Of a stretch of 49,557 nucleotides of DNA, positions 8,642 through 15,624 are shown piece by piece. Made by a program: the position numbers and the translations under genes. Within the stretch, counting starts at the first letter, position 1, and every line of letters starts with the position of its first letter. The stretch is taken from positions 1 to 49,557 of the forward strand of contig DGWC01000057.1 of NCBI GenBank assembly GCA_002395135.1, given 5' to 3'. Origin of the DNA: Prevotella sp. UBA4268 (GTDB lineage Bacteria > Bacteroidota > Bacteroidia > Bacteroidales > Bacteroidaceae). Below the pieces are notes generated by a model that did not search any database, was not told the DNA's origin, and saw only the letters and a list, made by a program, of their open reading frames with translations.

Positions 8642-9397
8642 TTACAAGTATTTCACAACGTGCTCTTCGGCGTAACGCAGGTCTTGCTCGTCGTCTATTT
8701 CATACCAATGCACATCTGCGGCATTGAGCACATACACGGGCTGCACGTGCTGTGACATCCACAGAAGTTGGTATTCATAGCCGAGTTTGGGCTTGTCGTC
8801 CACGATGTGGGCATACTCGCAGCACATTCTCTGATAGAACGTGGCCGAGAGTTTATGGATTCCCACCAGTTCGCCTTTGGCATTGATTTCACTTTCATTG
8901 GTGGAACAGCGAGTCAGCACGCCTTTTTCGTCGTACTCCACATAATATTGGTCCTGAAACTTGGTCACAGGCGTAATAAGCATTACGTCAGGGTGCGGCT
9001 CGTTGAGCAAGTGTGTGATGGCATTGCGGCTGAAAATGATGTCCGATTCAAGCAACAGGAAGCCGTTGTCGCCAATGGCTTGCCGGCAATGATATAAGGT
9101 AAACATGCTGTTGGTCTCGGCATAGCGGGGGCTGTAGACACATTCTATTTGCGGGAAACGTGCAGTCAATGCTTCGTACACTTCTTTTTTATAACCAGTT
9201 CCGATAATGATACGCTCGATGCCGCATGCCAGTAAACTCTCAATGGAACGCAGCACCATGGCCTTTCCACCGCACTCGATGAAGCCCTTGGGCATGGTTT
9301 CGGTCATTTTGCCAAACCTGCTGCCCAGGCCTGCGGCCATGATGACGGCCACAGTTGGGTGAATGGGGGCACCGGAACAATTCTCCATGTCATTCAT
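8642..9397 (-). CDS. pntC: CTP:2-aminoethylphosphonate cytidylyltransferase (PntC-like)
   Basis: This 251-aa nucleotidyltransferase has the MobA/LicC-type signature VAVIMAAGLGSRFG followed by MPKGFIECGGKAM, then FLLLESDIIF with the metal-binding Asp, and a closing DVHWYEIDDEQDL. LicC-like enzymes make CDP-choline and PntC makes CMP-AEP from CTP and AEP. The two cannot be told apart by these motifs, but the position directly after phnW (8-bp overlap of ATGAATGA type) at the end of an AEP biosynthesis operon points to AEP as substrate. The product CMP-AEP is the activated donor for attaching AEP to glycans or lipids, presumably by the LicD-like protein at the head of the operon. Confidence 0.86.
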   Translation of the reverse strand: MNDMENCSGAPIHPTVAVIMAAGLGSRFGKMTETMPKGFIECGGKAMVLRSIESLLACGIERIIIGTGYKKEVYEALTARFPQIECVYSPRYAETNSMFTLYHCRQAIGDNGFLLLESDIIFSRNAITHLLNEPHPDVMLITPVTKFQDQYYVEYDEKGVLTRCSTNESEINAKGELVGIHKLSATFYQRMCCEYAHIVDDKPKLGYEYQLLWMSQHVQPVYVLNAADVHWYEIDDEQDLRYAEEHVVKYL

Positions 9398-10517
9398 TAT
9401 AGATTACCTTGATGTGATATTTGTCTAAAGCATCTTTCAACACCACGAAGAAATCTTCGATGTCTTTCACGTCAATGGCTCCCAGCGAGCAGAGACGGAA
9501 CGTATTGGTGGTGGAAATCTTGCCCGGGTAGATGGTAAAACCATGCTCATAGCAGTAGTCATGCACCTTGTCGAAGTCCCAATGTTCGTCGTCGGGATAG
9601 AGGACAGATACCACGAGGCCCGACTGGATATCGCGGCGAATGACATTTTTGAAGCCCAGTTCGGCCAGACCTTTGTGGATGGCTTCGAAAACACGGTGGT
9701 GGCGGGCAAACTTCTCCGTTTCGCCCTCAGCCCAATACTCTTTCAAAGCCTGTATGGTGGAGTAAATCGTCTGCACGGGAGGCGTGAAATGCATCTGTCC
9801 CGTCTTTTCGAAATAGTCGTATTGCAGGAACAGATTGCAGTAATAAGAGCGCTTGGGATAGTCTTTAGAGGCTTCGATAATGGCTCTCTTGCCGATGATG
9901 AACGACAGACCTGTCATGGCCATGAGTCCTTTCTGGGCAGAGGCCATGCAGAAGTCCACGTTATCTTTCTCCACATCAAGAGGAATCATTCCCAGCGAAG
10001 AAGTGGTGTCGCACACGAAAATGGCTCCATGACGATGGGCCTGGGCTCCGATTTCGCGGATGGGATTGAGCACGCCAGTACCCGTTTCGTGATGTGTGGT
10101 ATAGACCACGGCCACATCAGGATTGTCGGCCAACGCCTGTTCCACGGCTTTCAGGTCGGGAACATCAAAGACTGACGATTTCAAGTCAATGTGGGGCATG
10201 CCATAGTACTGGCATATTTCCACGGCACGGCTGCTGTATGCTCCATTGTTCACAACGAGAATCTTTTTCCCTTCGGGCAGCAGAGAATTCAGACAGATGT
10301 CTATATTGATGGTACCCGAACCCGTGAAGAGCACGGAAGTATATTCTTCGGGATTGCCATGAACCACTTTGACGAGGTCTTCGCGCAGACTTTTCATCAT
10401 GCCGGCAAACTCTTTTTCACGTGGACAGATGTCGGGAACGACCTGAGCCAGTTTCACGCTGTCGGTTGTTGTGGCTGGTCCTGGATTTAAAAGTACGTTT
10501 CTCTTGATATTCATCAT
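9390..10517 (-). CDS. phnW: 2-aminoethylphosphonate--pyruvate transaminase (PhnW)
   Basis: This 375-aa fold-type I PLP aminotransferase has the PhnW N-terminus RNVLLNPGPATTTDSVKLAQ, CPREKEF and the phosphate-binding LFTGSGTINID. The Asp of FVCDTTSSLG and the Schiff-base Lys in SAQKGLMAMTG are also present. The enzyme interconverts phosphonoacetaldehyde and AEP using an amino donor. Here it would run in the biosynthetic direction, after the decarboxylase encoded just upstream, because the operon also has PEP mutase and a cytidylyltransferase and has no phosphonatase gene. The start overlaps the stop of aepY by one base (TAATG), which implies translational coupling. Confidence 0.93.
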   Translation of the reverse strand: MMNIKRNVLLNPGPATTTDSVKLAQVVPDICPREKEFAGMMKSLREDLVKVVHGNPEEYTSVLFTGSGTINIDICLNSLLPEGKKILVVNNGAYSSRAVEICQYYGMPHIDLKSSVFDVPDLKAVEQALADNPDVAVVYTTHHETGTGVLNPIREIGAQAHRHGAIFVCDTTSSLGMIPLDVEKDNVDFCMASAQKGLMAMTGLSFIIGKRAIIEASKDYPKRSYYCNLFLQYDYFEKTGQMHFTPPVQTIYSTIQALKEYWAEGETEKFARHHRVFEAIHKGLAELGFKNVIRRDIQSGLVVSVLYPDDEHWDFDKVHDYCYEHGFTIYPGKISTTNTFRLCSLGAIDVKDIEDFFVVLKDALDKYHIKVIYNE

Positions 10518-11653
10518 TACTTCTTTAAAAAGTTCATCAATGCGTTTTTGTTCTCAATGGGTGTCGTTGTAGGACGTCCCAAGTCGGCACGTGCTCCTTT
10601 TCTCACCTTAATCTCAAGCAGCAGAGGAGTCTCACAGTCGGTCAATTGGGCTAGGACTTCCTCCAAGTCTACTCGGTTTTCCACGCTAATCACGGTTTTA
10701 TAGCCACAACTGGATGCAATTTCGGGCAGGTCAAGCATGAAACCGATGGTGGGTTGTCCACCAACAGAATCGTGTGCTCCGTTGTTGAATATAATATGGT
10801 AGTAGTTTCCTGGTGCCATTTCACCCACGATGCCCATGCTTCCCATGTGCATGATCATTGCCCCGTCGCCGTCAAAACAATAGACTGGGCGCTCGGGTTG
10901 GCTCAGGGCGATGCCCAAAGCAATCTGCGAGGCGTGACCCATGGAGCCCACGGTGAGAAAATCGCGGGCATGTCCTTCGCCCACGGCTTCACGATATTCA
11001 AACAGTTCGCGCGAAATCTTTCCTGTAGTAGACACCACCACGGCTTTTTTGTCCATCGAAGCAGCCACCATCTTGATGGCATCTTCCCGTTCCAGCGTGA
11101 GTTTTCTGGCAGCAGGGTTCTCCTGATCCTTCAGTTCATATTTGTCGAAAGTACCCTTGCACACCACAAGTGCGAAAGATTCCTTTGTCTCTTTCATGTA
11201 GTTTGCAGCCCTTTCTATTTGCTTCTGAAGTTCACTCTCGTCGGCTGTGAGCACCTCATTCTTGATGCCCATGGTGTCGAGCAGAGGTATGGTCACCTTG
11301 CCTTGCTTCACGTGCTGCGGCTCATCGTGCACTCCGGGTTCCCCTCTCCAGCCCACAACAAGGAGCACAGGAATGTTGTAAACCTCCTTGTCGGTCAGCG
11401 AGAGCAGCGGATTCACAGTGTTACCAAGTCCGGAATTCTGCATGTATACCACTGGAATTTGGCCTGTAGCCAGATAATGACCGGCAGCCAGTCCCATGGC
11501 TCCTCCCTCGTTGGCAGCAATGATGTGATGTCTCGGTTCTGCGTTGTCGGTAATGAAAGCGCAGAGGTTTTTCAGCAAAGAGTCGGGAACGCCGGTATAG
11601 AAGTCTATTCCATACTCCTTCAGTGTCTGATAAAAGAATTTGGGTTGTATCAT
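10517..11653 (-). CDS. aepY: Phosphonopyruvate decarboxylase
   Basis: This 378-aa thiamine-diphosphate enzyme has a catalytic Glu in IIAANEGGAMGLAAG near the N-terminus. The C-terminal ThDP-binding motif starts FDGDGAMIMHMGSMG and ends IIFNNGAHDSVGGQPT. The small size and the GVPDSLLKNLC N-terminus match phosphonopyruvate decarboxylase rather than full-length pyruvate or acetolactate enzymes. It converts phosphonopyruvate to phosphonoacetaldehyde and CO2, the irreversible step that pulls the unfavourable PEP mutase reaction forward. Its start overlaps the aepX stop by 4 bp (ATGA), consistent with co-translation of the two consecutive enzymes. Confidence 0.93.
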   Translation of the reverse strand: MIQPKFFYQTLKEYGIDFYTGVPDSLLKNLCAFITDNAEPRHHIIAANEGGAMGLAAGHYLATGQIPVVYMQNSGLGNTVNPLLSLTDKEVYNIPVLLVVGWRGEPGVHDEPQHVKQGKVTIPLLDTMGIKNEVLTADESELQKQIERAANYMKETKESFALVVCKGTFDKYELKDQENPAARKLTLEREDAIKMVAASMDKKAVVVSTTGKISRELFEYREAVGEGHARDFLTVGSMGHASQIALGIALSQPERPVYCFDGDGAMIMHMGSMGIVGEMAPGNYYHIIFNNGAHDSVGGQPTIGFMLDLPEIASSCGYKTVISVENRVDLEEVLAQLTDCETPLLLEIKVRKGARADLGRPTTTPIENKNALMNFLKK

Positions 11654-12951
11654 TTGGTTCCTGGAATTAATTCAAGTATCTCCTTGATAGGCATGCAAAT
11701 CGGGTTTGCCTCCAAGGAGCGTTCGTTTTCAAGAATGGTTTCGGCACATTTCATCATAGCCGGATAGGCAGCCCGCAGCATGTGGTTGGCATAAATCACC
11801 ACGTTTACGCCCCAACTGTGGAGTTCCTCCTCCTTAATCTGATTGTAAGTGGTGGGAACCACGATGAGCGGAACCATCGGATGCTTTTCACGGAAACGCA
11901 GACAGAACTCCTTGATATCGTTTCCGCTCTTCTCCTTGCTGTGGATCATGATGCCGTCGGCACCGGCTTCCACATAGGCAAACGTCCTCTCCAGTGCATC
12001 TTCCATGCTCTTGCCGGCTATGAGGCTCTCACAACGGGCGATGACCATAAAGTCTTTCGTTACCTGGGCTTCCTTTCCCATCTTTATTTTATGGCAGAAT
12101 CCCTCAATGGTATCTTGTGTCTGGATGGCGTCCGTTCCGAACAGGGAATTCTTTTTCAAGCCAATTTTGTCTTCTATGATAATGGCCGAGATGCCGTTCC
12201 GCTCCAAGGTGCGCACCGTGAAGACAAAGTGCTCGGGTTTTCCTCCCGTGTCGCCGTCGTAGACAATGGGCTTTGTGGTACACTCCAAGATGTTGTTGAG
12301 GTCTTGCATGCGCGTTGTCAGGTCCACGGCTTCAATGTCGGGTTTGCCTTTCGACGTGGAATCGGTGAGTGAACTCGACCACATACCATCGAAATGGTTT
12401 GTCTTGATGCCGTTTTTCACCTCAATATTCTCTACGATAAGCCCACTCAGTCCGTCGTGTACTTCCATGATTCTCACAATGGGTTTGGCTGCAATGAGCC
12501 GGCGCAGAGACTTCAGTCGGACATCGGGTGTGGTGCCGATGGCTTTGATTTCCTTATCGAGCGACGAAGAGTTGATGCCCTTCGTGTAAGGAATTTCGAT
12601 GACTTTTCCGCCCAGTTCCTCCATTACCTTAAAAACTTCGGCACGGAGTTCCTGTTCGCTTCCCTCTTTCCAATCGTCGCCGTGGATGATGTAGTCGGGT
12701 TTATATTGGCGCAGGTTGGGCACATAACTCCACTCATCCTGTGGCACCACACATGCCACTCCCTTGATATTCTCTATCACTTCCTTGCGCTGCTCATAGG
12801 TCATGTAGGGCAGACGACGGTGTGTTGCGATGGCTTTGTCGGTGAACAGGCCAATCATTACGTCTCCGTATTTGGCCCCTTCCTTGATGATATTGGTGAG
12901 TCCCGGATGCAGGATGTCGCCAATCATGCCAAGATATACAGTTTTATTCAT
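11650..12951 (-). CDS. aepX: Phosphoenolpyruvate mutase with N-terminal cytidylyltransferase-like domain
   Basis: The protein is 433 aa with two domains. Residues about 1-130 form a cytidylyltransferase-like domain (VYLGMIGDILHPGL, IIHGDDWKEGSEQ). Residues about 145-433 form a PEP mutase/isocitrate-lyase barrel with the diagnostic EDKIGLKKNSLFG (EDKxGLKxNS), YDGDTGG and ADGIMIHSKEKS. The mutase rearranges PEP to phosphonopyruvate, making the C-P bond. In the N-terminal domain the usual HxGH motif reads HPGL, so the second His is missing and cytidylyl transfer by this domain is doubtful. A separate pntC at the end of the operon could supply that activity. The gene follows licD by 9 bp. Confidence 0.93.
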   Translation of the reverse strand: MNKTVYLGMIGDILHPGLTNIIKEGAKYGDVMIGLFTDKAIATHRRLPYMTYEQRKEVIENIKGVACVVPQDEWSYVPNLRQYKPDYIIHGDDWKEGSEQELRAEVFKVMEELGGKVIEIPYTKGINSSSLDKEIKAIGTTPDVRLKSLRRLIAAKPIVRIMEVHDGLSGLIVENIEVKNGIKTNHFDGMWSSSLTDSTSKGKPDIEAVDLTTRMQDLNNILECTTKPIVYDGDTGGKPEHFVFTVRTLERNGISAIIIEDKIGLKKNSLFGTDAIQTQDTIEGFCHKIKMGKEAQVTKDFMVIARCESLIAGKSMEDALERTFAYVEAGADGIMIHSKEKSGNDIKEFCLRFREKHPMVPLIVVPTTYNQIKEEELHSWGVNVVIYANHMLRAAYPAMMKCAETILENERSLEANPICMPIKEILELIPGTK

Positions 12952-12960
12952 TACGCTTTA

Positions 12961-13911
12961 TTACTTTTTCTTGAAGATTTTGTTCCATAATCGTTTGAAG
13001 ACAGAGAGACGGTATTCCCTCCTGACGCGCGGCAGGATTTCCTTGTAACTCCGTTCAGTGTCCACCACCAGCGATCCGTGCATGCTCGGAGCCTGTATGG
13101 GTGTCATGTAGTTATCGCCGAAAACCACGCGCAAAAAAGCGTCATAGTCACGCGGAGCCGGAACCATGATGGTTTCGAAGGGAATCCATACGATATCGTC
13201 GAACAGGCTCTTGTCCCAAAGAATATTCTCGCCCAGTGAGGTCAGTTCGCCCACTTTTCCGCTTTCCGGATAATTGCGGAGTGCGCGCATCTCGTCTTCA
13301 GCCTGCTTGTAGATGTGCTCCCAGCCATATTTTTTCACTGCTTTCCGGGCTTTCAATTTGCGGAAGATGAGAGTCAGACGGCCCGAAGACAGGCAATGGG
13401 TGTTCTTGGCTTTGAGGAAACGCAGTGTCTTCATGCACTTTTTCAAATGCTTATGTAGTATTTCCTTGTCGGCCGGAGCCTCATCCACGGGGAAGATATC
13501 TATGAAGACACCCTGATTGAAAGGCTGGAATGCATCCGACGGCCGTATGGCGGCCGTATCGCTGCGGCGGAATTGTGCATGGCCGCGGTGATAATCCACA
13601 TCGCTGAATGCGGTTTGCAGGAAATAGGGTGGTTCAATACCCTTGTTTCCAATCTTGCACATGCGGTCGTAGTCATCGCGCATCATGGCCAAGTCCACAT
13701 CATCGTCCCATGGAATGAAGCCTTTATGTCTGACCGCACCCAGCAAAGTGCCTCCTTCCACCCAGCATTTCAGGTCGTTTTCTTTGCAGAAATCGAGGAA
13801 GCGCTGCAACAGATCAAGTTCCACAGTCCATAGTTTCTTCATTTCAGAAGACACGAAATAACCGTCTCTTGTTTCGTTTTCGAGATTGATTTTTACTTTC
13901 ACCTGATTCAT
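12961..13911 (-). CDS. LicD-family phosphotransferase, putative AEP transferase
   Basis: This 316-aa LicD-family protein has the classic nucleotidyltransferase-fold motif WVEGGTLLGAVRHKGFIPWDDDVDLAM, given here as GGTLLGAVRHKGFIPW plus the metal-binding DDDVD. A later GVFIDIFPVDEAP segment is also present, and the basic C-terminus (RLWNKIFKKK) may sit at the membrane. LicD proteins transfer phosphocholine or similar groups from a CDP/CMP donor onto surface glycans. As first gene of a complete AEP pathway, it is inferred to transfer AEP from CMP-AEP onto a lipooligosaccharide, capsule or glycolipid. The acceptor could be the galactofuranose-containing glycan implied by neighbouring genes. A leader of about 180 nt and a small hairpin precede it. 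Confidence 0.88.
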   Translation of the reverse strand: MNQVKVKINLENETRDGYFVSSEMKKLWTVELDLLQRFLDFCKENDLKCWVEGGTLLGAVRHKGFIPWDDDVDLAMMRDDYDRMCKIGNKGIEPPYFLQTAFSDVDYHRGHAQFRRSDTAAIRPSDAFQPFNQGVFIDIFPVDEAPADKEILHKHLKKCMKTLRFLKAKNTHCLSSGRLTLIFRKLKARKAVKKYGWEHIYKQAEDEMRALRNYPESGKVGELTSLGENILWDKSLFDDIVWIPFETIMVPAPRDYDAFLRVVFGDNYMTPIQAPSMHGSLVVDTERSYKEILPRVRREYRLSVFKRLWNKIFKKK

Positions 13912-13931
13912 TTTATTTTCATCTCTGAAAC

Positions 13932-13948
13932 TTCCTATATGATAGGAA
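13932..13948 (-). promoter_or_regulatory. Small hairpin in the licD leader
   Basis: TTCCTAT and ATAGGAA form a perfect 7-bp inverted repeat around a 3-nt loop, ending 20 bp before the licD start codon. It would be in the 5' untranslated RNA if the promoter at 14101 is used. It could affect translation or bind a protein, or it may be chance; there is no known motif. Confidence 0.35.
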
Positions 13949-14100
13949 ATGTCTTGTAGTATTTATATCCTGTTAGGCGATGCCCATCGTGAAGTCATTT
14001 TCCTTTTGGAGCATTTGGCTACTTTGCTTAGGAATGCAACATTTTTGCAGTTCGTTTGATAACATTCCTTTTTGCATATACTTTTTCTATATTTTGACTG

Positions 14101-14108
14101 CAAAGGTA
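14101..14108 (-). promoter_or_regulatory. Putative promoter (-7 box) of the AEP operon
   Basis: On the minus strand the sequence reads TACCTTTG, matching the Bacteroidetes -7 consensus TAnnTTTG. No clear TTTG box is seen 19-21 bp upstream, so an activator or a weak promoter is possible. It lies between the glf stop and licD, leaving a leader of about 180 nt. The stretch 13912-14171 has no gene. Confidence 0.55.
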
Positions 14109-14171
14109 GTGATTTTCAGCCATAAATGGAAATAATCCATATAAAAATACACGATTGGCGGCTATTTGTGC

Positions 14172-15311
14172 TCAAAGAATCTCCATGCCGAGCACTTTCT
14201 CTACGATGGGAGCCATGTCATAGTATTTATATTCAGCCAGACGGCCGCCGAAAATGACGTTCTTTTCTTGTAGGGCCAGTGCTTGGTATTGCTCGTAAAG
14301 GCGGTTGTTGCGGTCGTTGTTCACCGGATAGTAGGGCTCCATGCCGGGTTTCCACTCGGTGCTGTACTCGCGCGAAATGACCGTGCGGGGCACGTCGTAC
14401 ACCTGTTGGCCGAACATCTCGAAGTGCTTGTGCTCGATGATGCGCGTGTAGGGCACCCGCGCCTCGGTATAGTTCACCACGGCATTGCCCTGATAGTTGG
14501 GCGTGTCGAGGGTTTCCTGCTCAAAGCGCACGGTGCGGTACTCCAGATTGCCAAAGCAATAGTTGTAGAACTCGTCAATCTTTCCGGTGAACACCACGCG
14601 CCGTGCCATGCCCATCCAGTGCTCGCGGTCGCTGAAGAAGTCGACATCCGTCTGTGTGTCCACACCCTCGAGCAGACCTTCTGTCAGCCGGTTGTAACCT
14701 CCGATGGGAATGCCTTGATAGCGGTCGTTGAAGTAGTTGTTGTCAAACACCAGCCTTACGGGCAGCCGCTTGATGATGAATGCGGGCAGTTCGGTGCACG
14801 GCCGGCCCCACTGCTTCTCGGTATAGCCCTTGATGAGTCGCTCATATACATCGCGGCCGATGAGCAACAGTGCCTGTTCCTCCAGGTTGCGAGGCTCTGC
14901 AACACCTGCTCGGCGCATGCTTTCCACGGCCTCCTGTCGCTGCTCGTCAATCTTTCGCTGTGCCTCCTCTGGTGTGGTAACACCCCACATCTGGTAGAAT
15001 GTATTCATGTTGAACGGCAAATTGTAGAGCCGCCCCTCATAGTTGGCCACGGGCGAGTTGGTGTATCGGTTGAACTCGACGATGGAGTTGACAAACTGCC
15101 ACACCTCTCTACTGTTCGTGTGGAAGATGTGTGCACCGTATTTGTGCACATGTATTCCCTCCACATCCTCGCAATAGATGTTGCCGCCCAGATGAGGAAG
15201 CTTGTCGATAACCAGGCATCGCTTGCCGGCCTGGCGTGCCTTGTAGGCAAAAGTGCAACCAAACAGGCCGGCTCCCACTATCAGATAGTCGTATGTTTTC
15301 ACGTTTTCCAT
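14172..15311 (-). CDS. glf: UDP-galactopyranose mutase
   Basis: This 379-aa flavoenzyme has the FAD-binding Rossmann motif YLIVGAGLFGC at the N-terminus, followed by IDKLPHLGGNIY and the Glf-specific HKYGAHIFHTN. Further along are NLPFNMNTFYQMWG, YTEKQWGRP and RLPVRLVFDNNYFNDRYQG, matching the family over the full expected length. It converts UDP-galactopyranose to UDP-galactofuranose in the cytoplasm, the donor for galactofuranosyltransferases. The two glycosyltransferases at 6702-8641 resemble such enzymes, which ties glf to the same surface glycan. It is upstream of the AEP operon on the same strand with no terminator between them, so read-through into licD is possible. Confidence 0.95.
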   Translation of the reverse strand: MENVKTYDYLIVGAGLFGCTFAYKARQAGKRCLVIDKLPHLGGNIYCEDVEGIHVHKYGAHIFHTNSREVWQFVNSIVEFNRYTNSPVANYEGRLYNLPFNMNTFYQMWGVTTPEEAQRKIDEQRQEAVESMRRAGVAEPRNLEEQALLLIGRDVYERLIKGYTEKQWGRPCTELPAFIIKRLPVRLVFDNNYFNDRYQGIPIGGYNRLTEGLLEGVDTQTDVDFFSDREHWMGMARRVVFTGKIDEFYNYCFGNLEYRTVRFEQETLDTPNYQGNAVVNYTEARVPYTRIIEHKHFEMFGQQVYDVPRTVISREYSTEWKPGMEPYYPVNNDRNNRLYEQYQALALQEKNVIFGGRLAEYKYYDMAPIVEKVLGMEIL

Positions 15312-15438
15312 GCAATCAATGTTTCTTTTTTCTTAGGCTTGTATTTATCAGGTTATTCAGATCATAGATGCTTGGGTGCAGGTGTCTAAGCCTGCCAATG
15401 ATGCGGACGAGAAAATCCGCGTTTCCCAAATTGTTCTG

Positions 15439-15446
15439 CAAAGATA
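15439..15446 (-). promoter_or_regulatory. Putative promoter (-7 box) of glf
   Basis: The minus strand reads TATCTTTG, a perfect TAnnTTTG match, about 130 bp before the glf start. A TTTG box at the right distance is not clear. The gene-free stretch 15312-15624 holds this promoter and the terminator at 15564-15594; nothing else is seen in it. Confidence 0.55.
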
Positions 15447-15563
15447 CAAAAAATATTCTATAACTTGTTGAAAATGATGTTATTTATTATTGTCCTGCCA
15501 TTAACTATCATGTAAACAGTGCGACACGACAAGAGAATTCTGCCAAAACAACGTGGGCTGACA

Positions 15564-15594
15564 AAAAAGGTTGGCATTCTGCGCCAACCTTTTT
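15564..15594. terminator. Bidirectional intrinsic terminator after the OPT transporter gene
   Basis: A perfect 12-bp stem (AAAAAGGTTGGC / GCCAACCTTTTT) encloses a 7-nt loop, with A and T tracts on both sides so that either strand ends in a U-run. It lies 30 bp after the stop of the transporter gene, which is transcribed leftward. Confidence 0.85.
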
Positions 15595-15624
15595 GTTCAA
15601 AAACTATATCAGTGTAAACACTTG

